Shown piece after piece: positions 23,881 through 35,988 of a stretch of DNA of 64,000 nt. The stretch lies in NCBI GenBank assembly GCA_002633025.1, contig NMRB01000127.1, positions 201,085-265,084 of the forward strand, given 5' to 3'. The notes below the pieces were generated by a model, which did no database searches, had not been told where the DNA came from, and worked only from the letters and a program-made list of their open reading frames with translations. The position numbers and the translations under genes were made by a program. Numbering within the stretch: the first letter of the stretch is position 1; every line of letters begins with the position of its first letter. The DNA is from Notospermus geniculatus. Lineage: Eukaryota; Nemertea; Pilidiophora; Heteronemertea; Lineidae.

Positions 23881-24115
23881 GATTCTCAAATTCGCAGTTC
23901 TGCGCACTTCCGCGAAATCTCAACCAGAACCTCGATCTGAAACCGGGTGACGTGACGCAATCCATGATTTAACAATGGTTGACCCTGACGCAACGCCATC
24001 GAAGTCACTGTCGTGGGGTTGTCTGCGTCACGTCATTCAGCTTCAGATCGAGGTTATGGTTGAGATTACGGCGGGAAGTGCGCAGATCTTTGTCGTTTAC
24101 CTCAATTTGAGAATG
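23881..24115. mobile_element. palindromic MITE with long arms
   Basis: The left arm (GATTCTCAAATTCGCAG, then CTGCGCACTTCCGCG, AATCTCAACCAGAACCTCGA, GTGACGTGACGCA) is mirrored by the right arm (TGCGTCACGTCA, TCGAGGTTATGGTTGAGATT, GGGAAGTGCGCAG, TTTGAGAATGG). About 90-base arms flank a centre of about 50 bases, so the whole element would fold on itself. It carries no coding sequence. Confidence 0.8.
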
Positions 24116-25154
24116 GTCTGATTCAGATTGGCACAAACCATGATGAAAGCAGCAATGCCTCACGAGGAGATAAGACGTCATTTGTCAGCAGCTTTTCAGA
24201 CCAAACTTGACATTTCAATCGACCAATCGACAACAGGCCATTAACAACTTGCCAAAGTTACCAAGCTGGTTAGCCGTGATAAGCCGTGCCATATTCAATT
24301 AAAACATCACAGATGAGCGATTATGGTATTTATATTGACTAGCTTGATGTAGATGTCATCTGACTGGCATTTAGTATGGAGGACTTTGTCCCATGGTTTC
24401 AAAGAGGTAATTATGGTTACCCCACATTGAGATGGCGACATCAATGACTGGCTAAAGGCTGACTGGCTAAAGGCTGAAGACAATGCACTATGAAACATAA
24501 CGTGTGCAGCAGGGGACAAAATCTGTCCTAAAATTTGTCCAGGTGGAAACATCTTTCCAGAATTTCGTCACCAACACCTGCCATTTGCAGCAGCAGCAAC
24601 GCCATCGCTAGATGTAGAAAATTTGCTGCTTAGATCTGGTGGATATTTCACACAAGTCAAAGCAATGTCTGACCGTGGGTGTCGAATGAGTGCCGGACAG
24701 GACGCTGGCAAATCCCACAGGTTTTGTCGACGGCGAACCGAGGCCACAATCGACTTGCTGGCTTCTGACCTGTCACTTTATTTCCTGGTATCCCGGATCC
24801 AAGCTGTAGTTCATTGATTAGAAATCCAGGAGTCCCTCATCACCCCAGCTCTTATTATCACTCGGTTACAGACCTAATCCAACACCGCTTGACATTGGAT
24901 ACGGCTGGTCAGAGGTTGATAGCGTCAAATAGCGGATAGACATGTAGCTCATCATAGGGTTAAGCCGTTACGAGAAATGAACAACCTTCAAATCAACACT
25001 TTCAGCGAGCTGCAGGACGAATCAATTAAAGTTTAAAGGTACTTTTTCATGAACCCACCGAGAGAAAAGTTGTTGAACCTGAGAGGAATGTGAAGAGAAA
25101 TTGTCCACCACTCATCTGATATGACTGGAAGGACGGCAAGCTTCCTACTGGATC

Positions 25155-25245
25155 AAGAGCCACACAACAACATGGTGAGGCTGCCATATTCGAGACGTAG
25201 TGGGTTCGAATCCCGTTGGCACTACTTATGACAAAATGTGGGAGG
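25155..25245 (+). repeat. tRNA-derived SINE fragment
   Basis: B-box-like GTGGGTTCGAATCCCG is followed by TTGGCACTACTTATGACA. The tail resembles that of the 49755 copy (GTATTGCTTACGACA). Confidence 0.5.
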
Positions 25246-28200
25246 AAAGTTCAGCAACTGAAGAATATCTGCAACCTACTCTCGAATAAACTCGCGCAAC
25301 TTCGACTCGCTCCTCGTGTTACCTGCCCTCTGAAACTGCTTCGGTTTACACGGTTCTCAGAAGATAGCCAATAGGCGTCACTAGTGCGTGTTAGAATTGG
25401 CACTAAACTAGTCAGCCAATTGGGAATCTGCTTTCAGGACCACTTTGGGTCATCCTACCAACCAACATGGTCGACAGGTTTCAACCAATCAACACATATC
25501 TTACGGCGGTGTCGGTTTAACTGTAGCTTTTGACTGCTCAGGCCCAGCGTTTGGAGTATAACGACGTGAGATATGGAAATATACGCCATGGCCGAGCGTA
25601 ACTGTCGAGGAATCATCTCCGCTATCACATGTAGAGTGGGTAGAACAGAACTGGTTATAGAAGTAAGCCGAGATCATCAATACATGTACAAGAACCTGTA
25701 CTCACTGACTCAGGTCAATACAACTATAAATCTGCGGCGAGTGAAAGGAAACCATCAGTGCCGTCATAACATGAGACCCTGCAGTCACCTGATTAGATTT
25801 TTGTCCAACAAAACATTACATCTTCGTGTTATTTGAATTTGTCGCGAGTCTGATTACAAATTATCGATGGTGAATCAATACATCGGCAGAATGTCTAATT
25901 ATGACGCTGTGATTGGGCGTGCGTACCTGAGAATATCGTCAGAAAATCCATATGACAGCGTATTGAGAAAAACTACCAGGGCATTCTTCACTGGTTCTTT
26001 GGGAAGTCAGTAAGCGTGAGAGCTTGGCAGACTTTTATGCTAACTCAATATTGTGTAATTGTTTGAGTTAATGAGACTCCTCTTCAAAATCTTCCAGACT
26101 ACAGACGACAAGATGAAGTAGCCTGCGATTTTATGATTATCCACGCGTAGATTTTGAAACTCTGTTCGATCTCACGTGCCTGTATCGATCATGCTGTCCG
26201 TTTCACCTTATCTAGACCAATACATAACATCATACAGCACAGTTACTTTAGGATATCCCTATAGTTCAGGTGAAACAATCTGAAGAGAAAGATATCCCCC
26301 GCCACTGTCTGGAGTGGTACAACATGGATTTTATTGACTTTCAGCAAGTTCCACACCCAGAGTCGAACCTGTCTAATGAGTTGGTAATTTAGTATTGGTG
26401 TGGAGAAACGTGATTAGTACAGTTCAGGTCAGGGAGACTGGCTACTGATGTACTACAACAAGGTTGCCACTCCCTTGAGTAAGTTCAGCCTACCAATCCA
26501 CTGTCCGCATCAGCAACACCCTGGCTATCCGTTTCGTGTCAAGTACCCAACTTGAAAGCCTCTTGTTATTGCAAGGCTGGATTTCAGTGCAACATTTTGC
26601 ATTTTCATTCAACTGCTGTCGTTCACTTGATATGAGCTACTTCAGGCAAGCTGAACTCTGGTTGGCTCCCACAAGCTTGCAAAATAAAAGTTCTTCAAAA
26701 CTTCGCTTTGGGAAAATGTACTGGCAATCCCAACTAGACCGTTCTTTGGAATGGAATGGTCAAACTTTATAGAAAGAAGTGGTTGGCTGCTGGCTATCAT
26801 TTTGAAAAATATTGAGTACAGGGTACAGAAAAATGTACACTGGAGGTGAATGGACTAGCACCCAAAGTGGCTCTCTTCTTTGGTATTCTCAAACTTTATC
26901 TTTTGGGTGTGCAGTACTTCAAATCTTCGTGGAGCAAAGTTGACCGAGGCATTCTGAATGCAGCTCAGGTCCTAACTATTGATCTTCAACAGCTCAATCT
27001 CAATATCTGTCATTGTAACTCTCACAATGGCAAGTCGGTGACAGATCCTTCAACTCTCACTGAACCGTGGGACTTGTCACTCCCAATATTCTAACAAGAC
27101 AGTCATACTAGAGCCACTTATCACAATGACGGCGAAAATCTGACAGCAAGATCATTCAGGAGTCTTGAACAAATTCATCATGAACTGCCTCCCTTTACGG
27201 GGACTCTCGTTGTTTTGAAACTTTTAGCCTAATTGATGTTTTTCGTGACATTTTTCAATTTTGTTTGCCTTCTGAATCGTAGATTTGGGTGGATCAGGTC
27301 TCAGTTTAGTTTCGGCAGAGGCTGAGTCGCTATCGGTCACGATATCTTCGAATTTTGTAATCCGAACATTTTCCGAAATGGGTTTTGTCAGAGTAGCTTT
27401 GAATCCGGGAGTCAAAGGAATGGAGGTCCTCAATACAAAAGCCATACATTGTCAAAAGTTATGGTCAGACTTAAGTGACATAATCATTCACAAAGGCTTA
27501 ATCCAGTAGGGTCGATCCAGGCGGGGACTTTGTTGTCCGCGTTCATTTTTTCCACAGCAAAAACGGCAGAGTTACAGATAGTTTGACTGTGTACAGAAAA
27601 GCTAAGAGCAGCTATCATTCAAGTTCCAAGCGTTCCTTCTTGAAGAAGGTCGTTGTACATGTCGTCTGGTATTGAACATGTTCCTGTGAAGCATGCTTTG
27701 AATATCTTTATCACAAATTTCAAAGCGATTCTTCAACGACATCACCGAATCCTTAGAAAAGTATATTTCTAGTTGAATGTCATCTTGATCAAAACTCCGT
27801 TGACATTCAACGTACAGCATCCAAGAAGGTACTTAAATTCTTAGATGTTTTTCTTTGGCGGCTTGTTTAGTCAGAAGTGACATCATGGACAGGCTTTCTA
27901 TAGCGAATGAGATTCGTTGATATGCGATCAAAGAATTTGAGTAAAATTTATATTCAAGAGAAGAAAGTGAACAATGCCGAATATCGAAGAGACTGGAACA
28001 TCCAGACAGCATGCTCTGGTCCTCCCTTAATTTCGGAAGTGGCCTTCCGAAAGCCAGCATCATTAAAACCAGGGCTTTTATAAGGCGTGACAGCCCACCG
28101 TAAATCCTAAGTAGGAATCAAAGCCGATCTTCTCAGCCAATCAAGGCCAGACATCCGCTGCACACCAGCTTGGGTTCCGCCATCACTCAACTTGCTTCCG

Positions 28201-28416
28201 ATGGATTGGAATCAATAATGGGTGTCTGTTTGTGGTTCGAGTAATGAAAACAAAGTAATTAACCCATTAAGGTCCATGTCAAAGTTTTGGGTGAAAAAAG
28301 CCATCACCATCGACCATCTTTGTCGGAACTGTTCTCTCTATTTCTGAAGGGATTTTGGACAAAATAGCTTCCAACCCGTCAGGTTTCTTGGTGAAAGTCC
28401 CGTGTCCCGCTCTATA
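25246..28416. other. no supported gene
   Basis: About 3 kb of apparently unique sequence. Frames at 25573-25836, 26536-26772, 26846-27094, 27224-27445 and 27833-28063 are short and unrecognised. Confidence 0.4.
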
Positions 28417-28776
28417 AGGCCATGTAAAAAAAAATAGTTGGTTAGCATCCTTCCACTCTCAATTTTCTGAGGAGGGCGGGAGGTTTTTATTTTATTTTTT
28501 ATTGAGTTTGAGATGCATGTTACCATGGTAATCATGGCGACTTGAGGGAAATTTCAAATGTAATAGGTATGATTGATAATGAATTGAAACAAAAACTACT
28601 TTCTATCCTTTAATAACTGTGTTGTTTTATTTAAGCATCCCAGCCTACAATTTTATCACTCTTTTGGCAGTTTTTAAAAGGTTTTTTGGAAAATAAAAAA
28701 TAAAAATTTTTTTGAGGAGGGGGGTGATTTCCATGGCGGGAGGGGATGCTAACCAATAATTTTTTTTACATGGCCT
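28417..28776. mobile_element. 360-bp MITE with 33-bp terminal inverted repeats
   Basis: The left end AGGCCATGTAAAAAAAAAT..GGTTAGCATCC is mirrored by GGATGCTAACC..ATTTTTTTTACATGGCCT. The interior is AT-rich and non-coding, with GAGGAGGG words near both ends. No clear target duplication was seen. This is a non-autonomous DNA transposon by structure. Confidence 0.8.
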
Positions 28777-29108
28777 AACTGCCAATAATAATAATGGTGA
28801 TGGATATTCTAGCCATGCGTTTGGTAGACATCCATCGATCGAAGCAACATCGTCGAGAAGTGAGCAGCATTCAGAGGTGTGAACAATTTGTCACACTTGG
28901 CTGACAATCTGCAATCAAGCGTGTTTTTCTCACTGCTTCTGGCCATGATATGAATGTGTTCCTGACAGATTAGCGTAATTTTGTGGCTGGTGTGGTTGAC
29001 AATTAGTGGCGAGAAAAAGGTAAATAGAAGAAAAAACTCCCTATGCTATAAAAAGAGCTTCAATCACCAGGAAGATGAAGAATATACGAAATTTTCCAAA
29101 TGTTGCTG

Positions 29109-29355
29109 ATGACAAGATGGTGGGTCTCTTGACTGTGCTACACCGAGATGGTGCTTCTTTTGACTGTACAACATGAGATGTGTGCTTCTTTTGACTGTAC
29201 AACATGAGATGGTGCTTCTTTTGACTGTGCTACACTGAGATGGTGCTTCTTTTGACTGTACAACATGAGATGGCCGGTGCTTCTTTTGACTGTGCTACAC
29301 TGAGATGGTGCTTCTTTTGACTGTACAACATGAGATGGTGCTTCTTTTAACTATG
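29109..29355. repeat. 30-bp minisatellite with two alternating unit types
   Basis: About eight units of GAGATGGTGCTTCTTTTGAC end in either TGTGCTACAC or TGTACAACAT. The two endings partly alternate, which suggests amplification of a two-unit block. Confidence 0.88.
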
Positions 29356-29426
29356 CTACAACAAGACACGAGATTTTTCAAAAAAAGACCACGAAATGGA
29401 AAAGGAAAGGTGAAGACACTTTAATA
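29356..29426 (-). CDS. possible terminal exon of a three-exon chain
   Basis: A strong acceptor (GCTTTGCCCTTTTCAG) opens 71 bases that run in the frame left by the 34-base exon upstream, for 23 codons ending in TAG. The peptide is LKCLHLSFSISWSFFEKSR and a few more residues. Hydrophobic and phenylalanine-rich, it could equally be a pyrimidine-rich intron read by chance. The stop lies at the edge of the minisatellite. Confidence 0.2.
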
Positions 29427-29627
29427 CTGAAAAGGGCAAAGCAAGAAAGCTTTGTAAGAGATTTCAAAGAAATAATTAGTAGAAAAGGGCAGGCGATCAT
29501 CATTCTCTCTCTGAAAGGTGCAGGGTTTTGGAGGAAAGCTAGCAGGGCCCTGATGGAAACCATCAGAAAGTTTTCAGAGGGGAATTGGATGGCAGTCACA
29601 GAGAGGCAGGTAGCTGCATCTTCTTAC

Positions 29628-29661
29628 CTTGCGCAAGAAGAAAATCTCCACCAGCATTAAT
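29628..29661 (-). CDS. possible short internal exon
   Basis: A TTTTTTGCCCTGTATAAG acceptor and an AAG/GTAAGAAG donor bound 34 bases that read INAGGDFLLAQ in phase 0 with one base carried over. The phase matches the end of the exon at 30034-30115 and the start of that at 29356-29426. Introns would be 372 and 201 bases. The protein is not recognised. Confidence 0.3.
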
Positions 29662-30033
29662 CTTATACAGGGCAAAAAACACAGGACATTCTACAGACTA
29701 ACAAAGCAGCGTCATTAATGATGAAGTTGTCATCATTAAGGAAAGAAGACTACGAAAGAAAACCCTCATTAAGGTAGGAAAACGACGAAAAAAGTTGTGT
29801 CTCGATTTAAAGCATTGAAGAGGTTCGTTAATTGAGATCAGTCTACCTGGCACTGGACTAATAAAGTATTATGTAAAGGAAACACATGAATGGCTACAAG
29901 TAATTTGATGAGATGTTTTTCTTCCAAAGAAGGTTTTTGCTTGTTAGTGACCGCTTTGCTGCTTTGAAGACAATGTACTGGATTCACCAAGAAGATTTCT
30001 TTCTGGGGTTTGCAAGGATGCGCAGATACTCAC

Positions 30034-30115
30034 AAGGTATTGAGAATGTGCAACTTTTTCATGGGAAGTATGTACGATATAGCTATGGTCTTTGGCGATA
30101 AATGTGCTGACCATT
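30034..30115 (-). CDS. possible internal exon
   Basis: An excellent acceptor (ATTGTATTGTTTCAG) and a good donor (CTT/GTGAGTATC) bound 82 bases. Only the frame after one carried-over base is clearly usable; it reads MVSTFIAKDHSYIVHTSH then EKVAHSQYL and ends at a codon boundary. The next exon in the chain starts in phase 0. Composition looks like ordinary globular protein. No family recognised; the methionine after the acceptor could be internal or a start. Confidence 0.4.
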
Positions 30116-31224
30116 CTGAAACAATACAATGTATGTCCTTTTTTCCAATGGAAGATGCTTTCGCCTTCTCCTGGCACAGAAACTGACGTCTGTTGGTCTG
30201 ACGCACTATGAAGAGTAAAATCTTTCCTTGGGGAAGAATCAAGAAGGACATAACCATTAAGTTCTCAAACAAAGCAAGTCATTTTGAATGAACATGCACA
30301 GATTTTCACAGCAAAAGAGACTCAAGTGTGCACTAGGTAACCAGGACGGTCGAGATAAGCTGGTGCAAGAAGATGGCTCCGATCGTGGAGTCAAATCATG
30401 CCGTCTCATTGATGAGGAGGGTGGGTGATCGAGCGTAAGATGAAGAATCATCCATCACAGGGAGTATTGTAAGGTGTGATGGGAATGGTGCAGATTGATA
30501 TCCAGAATTGGGCCATCGTTCATGATGGACGAGAGAGGTGTGGACGAGGAGTTTTATTGAAAATGTTAGCAGCTCCTGTCACTGGTGTGTTAGAACACTT
30601 TTGTCGCAAGGGGTATTTGAAGGACCTGATTTGCAACTGGCCCAAACTTATGGAAAAGTTTATCCTCATACTAGTATCTGTTCAGCTGAATCCCTGCTAA
30701 GCCACTTTATGAAGATTTACCATATTTACGGAAAGCTTTGAAGAGAACTGACAGACAGACTCTCCATCCGCACTAAAAATGGGAAATCTATATCAAAGCT
30801 TGTCCCTGCCTTGATCCATATAGTAATACATGTATTTACTTATGGGGTGGTAAGTATGCCAACAGAATTTTCATAAAATGTACTCTTGCAATTAATTAAC
30901 TTTCCTCACACTTTATGGCATATTATCTGCGACAGAACCATATCTTAGTGACATTTATGATCCAGAAGCAGTGCCATATAAAGTCCAAGGAGTCATGCTT
31001 CATGAGTACTGACTAATTATATCAATGTGTTCAGGGCCATTTATTCCACATAACAATCATTAAAAGAAGGCCGGAGATGCTGCTATACGTCACAGCCACC
31101 TCGGTGTTAAGAAAGGTCAGAGATTATGCCATAATGTCATGGGCTGCTAATCTCATTAGAGCCAGCTGAAATGTCCAGGGCCTCCCAATCTGCAGCTGCC
31201 TGTGCCAAGTGAAACCTATTTTGT

Positions 31225-31615
31225 GTTAATGCCAGGCATGCCAGGCTGGCTTTCTACTCATGGTAGGCCCAGATTATGTGGAATCTGGCCGGTGTTATAC
31301 CAGACTGCCTTTCTACTCTAGCAGGCCCAGATTAAGTGACACCTGGTCGGTGTTAATGCTGGTAATGGCCGGGTTTCTATTCTCTAGTAGGCCCAGATTA
31401 AGTTAAACCTGGTCGGTGTTATGCTAGACTGGCTTTCGACTATTGTAGGCCCAGATTAAGTGAAACCTGGTTGGTGTTAGGCCTAATGCTAGACTAATAT
31501 ATTGTTTTCTAGTCTAGTAGGTCCAAATTATCAAGTGAAACTGGTTTACTGCAACCATAATATGTTAATTCTTACTCTAGGCCCAGGTTAAGTGAAAGCT
31601 ACATGTAATTAGCCT
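31225..31615. repeat. diverged tandem repeat, about 62-70 bp unit
   Basis: Five to six units of TAGGCCCAGATTAAGTGAAACCTGGTCGGTGTTA plus a CTGGCTTTCTACTCT joint. The outermost units are decayed. Confidence 0.8.
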
Positions 31616-33325
31616 GAGTACGATTTAGTTTGTAATAAAGGCACTACCTCAATAACCATTACCAATATTATCAAGAGCCAAGCTTTGTTTCTTCACATCG
31701 TTCTTCATGCATCAGTCTTCCTGTTGCTTTTGATGTTCGTCAGTCAAAGCAGCTTATTGCAAATATTGCATGCCATCAGGCCACTAATGCTGACCACTGA
31801 CTGATATTTCATCCATGGTAATACCAAGTGCGATATCAAACAGGCAGCAACAAGGAGGAAAGGCGTATTGATTGTAACATTTGATCACACTGAACGTACA
31901 TGCAGCTGCAATTTTGAAACCATTGCAAGGGCTTGGTTGTGGTAGGCCTTGTTTAGACAGGGCAGGTGGAATAGGGAAAGGGACTGAGGCCATCATCGCC
32001 CAAATCAGTAAATTGGTTTTGATAAGCCTTCACATCTCTTGGATCAATCTTGCAATTCTATCCAAAATCGGAAGAAAAAGCCCAGGTCGGCCTACAAAAT
32101 CCTCCCTTTTTCATCTCAAACAGGAGTCAAGCACCTTCTCTTTGATGAAGGGTAAATGACTCTACTAGTATTATTACGACACATGACACAATGGCTTTGG
32201 TACAAGATCAGCGTGTGATGTGCCATGGGAAAGATGCTATACATCAAAGTCCACAGATAAAAGCAAAAGGGCAAAAATCTGTAATGGATTAATCCACCAA
32301 ATTAGCTCCTCTGACTTTTGACATTACATGTCGGTTTTGTTGTTGCTTAATGTTGGCATCAAGACACAAATAAAGCAAAGTGAAGACTGCAAGTTAGTGG
32401 TCCTTATTTGTTGCTTTTCTTCTGTGAGAGATATGACTGACACCTGACCTTAGGTGCAGCATCGTTTAACTTAGTATAGTGCATACTAAAATAGCATAAT
32501 CTTGACATTATCCACACTTACAGCTTGCTCATCATGACGCTTTTAAGCCATCAGCTCTATTTTTTGAAATGCACGACTCAGTTCTATGGGGAAGAGTAAG
32601 ATTTGCAACATAAACTAAGACCTTGAATTTGATGGCAAAACGTTATCAACAATAATTCTATTCTGTCCATGATTGAAGACTCTCAACATCTTCCCATGAA
32701 TGAGAAATCTTTTAATCCTAAAACCATTTATATTTATTGAAGGATCATTGTTTCAAATCACCAAGCAAAAATCTCCAATTTCAAAATGACTGCTGCAAGC
32801 GTCAGTGCAGTCCCTTGGGAATCCCAAACGTGAAGAAGTGATGAATTTTATTGTAGGATTTCCGCATAACAAATCCACTAAATCCTACAAAGGAGTAGAT
32901 TCTTTTTCACATAAGCTACAGACAATATGAAGAATGGTATCGACTGGTTTCAGCATCCCAGCGGAGAGACAAAAATTCATTTCTCCACATGTATTTTTTG
33001 CTCTATAGTTTTGGAAAAGTTAAGAATGGGAGACAGCACCAACATGGGAATCGATATAAATGGGACACCGAATAGTCTTCAATACCAAAGCTGGTCGTAC
33101 CTCTACCTTGGGGATTCAGCCCACTGCAGTGGAGGCCGCAGCATAGAATACTAGTGCAATAGGACTCTGCCATGTCTGTATGTTCTGCAAATATCTGCGA
33201 CAGGAATGAATTCCAGTGTATAATTTTTATTCCAAACTTGCATGGCCACGAAATGTACTTGTATTAACTGTTTATGTCAGCACTGTCACCCTTAGGTGGG
33301 CATGGTGGACATGCTACTGTTGAAG
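31616..33325. other. no supported gene
   Basis: AT-rich unique sequence. Frames at 31784-31996 and 31881-32159 overlap on opposite strands and have no recognisable domain. Confidence 0.4.
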
Positions 33326-33392
33326 AGCCGCACCGGAATTTGAACCGGGGACCCTCTGCTTCATAGTCCAACGCTCTACTACCTCAGCTAAA
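33326..33392 (-). repeat. tRNA-like pseudogene or SINE head
   Basis: On the minus strand TAGCTGAGGTAGTAGAGCG fits a D arm/A box and GGTTCAAATTCCGG fits a T arm/B box, ending GTGCGGC. The anticodon stem does not pair, the T stem has a mismatch and no matching 5' acceptor strand is present. It is therefore not a functional tRNA. Confidence 0.55.
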
Positions 33393-35274
33393 GTTACATT
33401 TCCCGTTTGTTGGGGTGGTAGGAACGGTCCGTACGGACTACCATCCCCAAGTACCGGTATGTGCCCCAACAGCAAAGCATTGCTGTTCTCTTGGATTCTT
33501 CATCCACATTCCCAACGTGAGCCAAAGATAAGAAGTAATTTGTATTACAAACATACATGTATCCATCTCGTACGAGACTTTCTGTGATGGCGAAACCTAA
33601 TAGCCAGGAGGAAATTGGGCGCAAGTTGAAACTAGACACTACTTGGCACAATACGTGAAGAGTCAGAAAAGGCCAGCAAGCAGACATTGGTAACAAGTGT
33701 GTTTACAACCACACTAATATTTGGTTGCAAACTGGATCAATTGAAGGTAATCAGTGTCAATTTCACTTGTGGTTTAATCATAAATCTCATAAATAATAAA
33801 TCCACCGTGGCTCGGATTCCTTCTGTGATGCTTTCAGAATGGCCAACAAAAATTGTATTTTCCTTCCCCAAATCAAAATCGAGGGTTCAAAGCAGAACGC
33901 ATCATTCCTAATAGGTTTGAGAAATTTCCATTTCAAGCTTGACAAGAGTTTTATTCAGGTGTCTGAAAACATTTAAAGTACGGTACAGGACATGCAGGAT
34001 GTATGTTTTGCCCGATGTTTTGTTTGAAAGCAAGCTTGAGGATACAGCAAGTGTGTTAAGAAGAGCATAATTTTTTATAGAAAATTTTGGACATCCCCTC
34101 GATACTTGCTGCCGCACTTTTAGTGCGGACCCGACTTCACTTGGAAAGTAATTTCAGCGTACATGGAACATACATGTACTAGTACAGGTGTACTTCCCTT
34201 TTTATTAAAAAAATCTCGTCAATGGTTAATTATCCTCGTTGTAAATAATTATAGTAACAAATCTTCAGGTAAACAGGAGAGAATCATTCGGTTAATTGGA
34301 AGAAAAAAATGTGGAAATCAGCATAAAAAAGATGATGCATGTAAACATGGTAAAGTGAAAGGAAACAGGAGACAAGTTTTTACACAGTACATCGTAGGCT
34401 ATGTACATGCACTGCACGTACGTAAATGATAGGCTGTGCTCAGCACTGTTAGAAACAGAGGCCAGCAAGCTAGGGCCTGGCGGTCAGCAGATTTCTGTAC
34501 TACGAATTTGGTAGAGGTTTGATGAGTACATACTGCTGAAAGGAAATGTAATGGGCGATATACCAGGTAGAATTGTACACCAGCGGCGTTCGCATCAACA
34601 TACATGTATCAAGTTGCATGGTTGGATGGGGGATGGAATAATAATAACTACGGTGCGATAAAGATGAGTACCGGGATTTTGAATAAATTACATTTTATTT
34701 TGAAGACATTTGAACAGAGAACAATATGTTTAGTGATCATTTGTCTGCTGTGACGGAGTGTGCTCTCTTCTAGGACTTCGCGAATGATCCCCATTTGCGA
34801 TGATGTTCCTGTAGTCAGTCAGTAGTTCGGTGTTGCACCTCTCTTCTGTAGTAGCAGTACATGTACCGGTAGTAGAATAGGCAATTTTCTGTGTTTGTTG
34901 GCAGCCAGATTGACCTGAAATGGTGAATAGAATAGAGTGATTGTACATTGTACATGTACATGCAGGCCTAATAGTAGTAGCCTATAGTAAGTTATGAAGA
35001 CACGATGTAACAGTTCACGACCAGGCACTGTTTCATCGCGGCGAGTGTGTGTATTTAATCTAGGCCTATATTTTCCCCCGGGATTTTTCCCCACGGCCAC
35101 GGCCTGCGACCAACCGACGACATCCCCGCCGTATCAATCGCACACACACATACGTACAACGTAGCCTAGCTCGTACTCGTAGGCCTACATACATGACATC
35201 GGCCTACATATACATCCCATGGATGGACCGTGTATGGTGTAATAGGCCTTTCGGCACCATATGCATGCCATGCT
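33393..35274. other. no gene seen; TACATGTAC-rich
   Basis: Many TACATGTAC and GTACATGCA words occur (34175, 34390, 34605, 34860, 34955), with a hairpin at 34112. Frames here are short and unrecognised. Confidence 0.4.
34112..34128. other. 7-bp perfect hairpin
   Basis: CCGCACT TTT AGTGCGG, a compact GC-rich stem with a T loop. No context identifies it as a terminator in this eukaryotic setting. Confidence 0.5.
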
Positions 35275-35385
35275 GCATGACGACAAACATGCCCGCCGAG
35301 CCCGAGCCGAGGTCACCGCCGCCCGGGCGCCGGTCATCACACTCCCACGTCTCGTCGTCTCGGCGGATCACACCATGTTCATAAA
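35275..35385. promoter_or_regulatory. GC-rich, CpG-rich island
   Basis: About 110 bases (GCCCGCCGAGCCCGAGCCGA through CGTCTCGTCGTCTCGGCGG) are far richer in G, C and CpG than the rest of the window. Both strands are open: plus reads MPAEPEPRSPPPGRRSSHSH, minus reads VIRRDDETWECDD and a glycine-rich run. It may be part of a 5' exon or of the promoter region that continues to 36000. Confidence 0.45.
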
Positions 35386-35499
35386 TTGTTCGTTACTGCA
35401 CTACACTGGGAATCGGTTAGCTCTGTAGGCCTACTGTTCCACACTCCCATTCCAAAATGCTGTCGGCAAATCGATTAAAATTCACACAAAAAAACTCAC

Positions 35500-35532
35500 C
35501 GCAAACACGCAGCGCTTCATGACTGTGCGCAT
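35500..35532 (-). CDS. possible first coding exon, minus-strand gene
   Basis: On the minus strand ATG at 35532 opens MRTVMKRCVFA, which runs exactly to a consensus donor (GCG/GTGAGTTT). A full palindromic CRE, TGACGTCA, lies about 46 bases upstream. The region is richer in CpG than its surroundings. A second ATG lies four codons in. Eleven codons are too few to identify a protein, and no following exon could be linked with certainty; the minus-strand exons at 30.1, 29.6 and 8.6 kb are possible continuations, though phases require at least one exon between. Confidence 0.35.
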
Positions 35533-35577
35533 TAGCCCTTCTTCGTTTTGACGACAGGATTGACAATCACCGGCTTG

Positions 35578-35585
35578 TGACGTCA
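35578..35585. promoter_or_regulatory. consensus CRE (TGACGTCA)
   Basis: A full 8-base palindromic cAMP-response element core between the two possible divergent first exons at 35532 (minus) and 35967 (plus). The match is exact; function is inferred from position. Confidence 0.5.
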
Positions 35586-35966
35586 TCACACACAGAGAGT
35601 CATCGGCAAGTGTCGGAAAGCACCGACAGGGCGAGATTCCCCCAATTTGTAAAATCTGGGCGTCTAATTAGGTGTTATTTGTGGACTGAACTTACTTGGC
35701 GTTTGATTCGATAGTTTAGGCACAGGCAGTTAAATCACCTTAGCTTTTCCCTTGACCCGCCCGCCTTTCCATGAATGGTATAGTCTGTAACTTTACAATT
35801 TGTCACGATAACAGACTGCACCAGACTGCCTCAGAAATAACTTCTGTCGATATCGAAAAAAAATCGGCCAACAAATCACTAAAGACTAATGGACTGCGAC
35901 ACCTCTTTTAAGTTGTTTACGACAATTTAATCTACCCTCCATCGGTCACATCAGCCATAAATAAAC

Positions 35967-35988
35967 ATGGCGGAGGAAGCGACGGTCG
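35967..35988 (+). CDS. possible first coding exon, plus-strand gene
   Basis: ATG in a favourable context (AAACATGG) opens MAEEATV and meets a donor-like TCG/GTACAT after 22 bases. N-termini of this kind (Met-Ala-Glu-Glu) are common in animal proteins. In genomic frame the reading stops shortly after, so it can only be coding if spliced. With the minus-strand start at 35532 it would make a divergent promoter about 430 bases wide. No downstream exon was identified. Confidence 0.22.

Noticed and set aside
33326-33392. Functional tRNA gene on the minus strand
   Set aside because: The anticodon stem does not pair, the T stem is mismatched and the 5' acceptor strand is missing.
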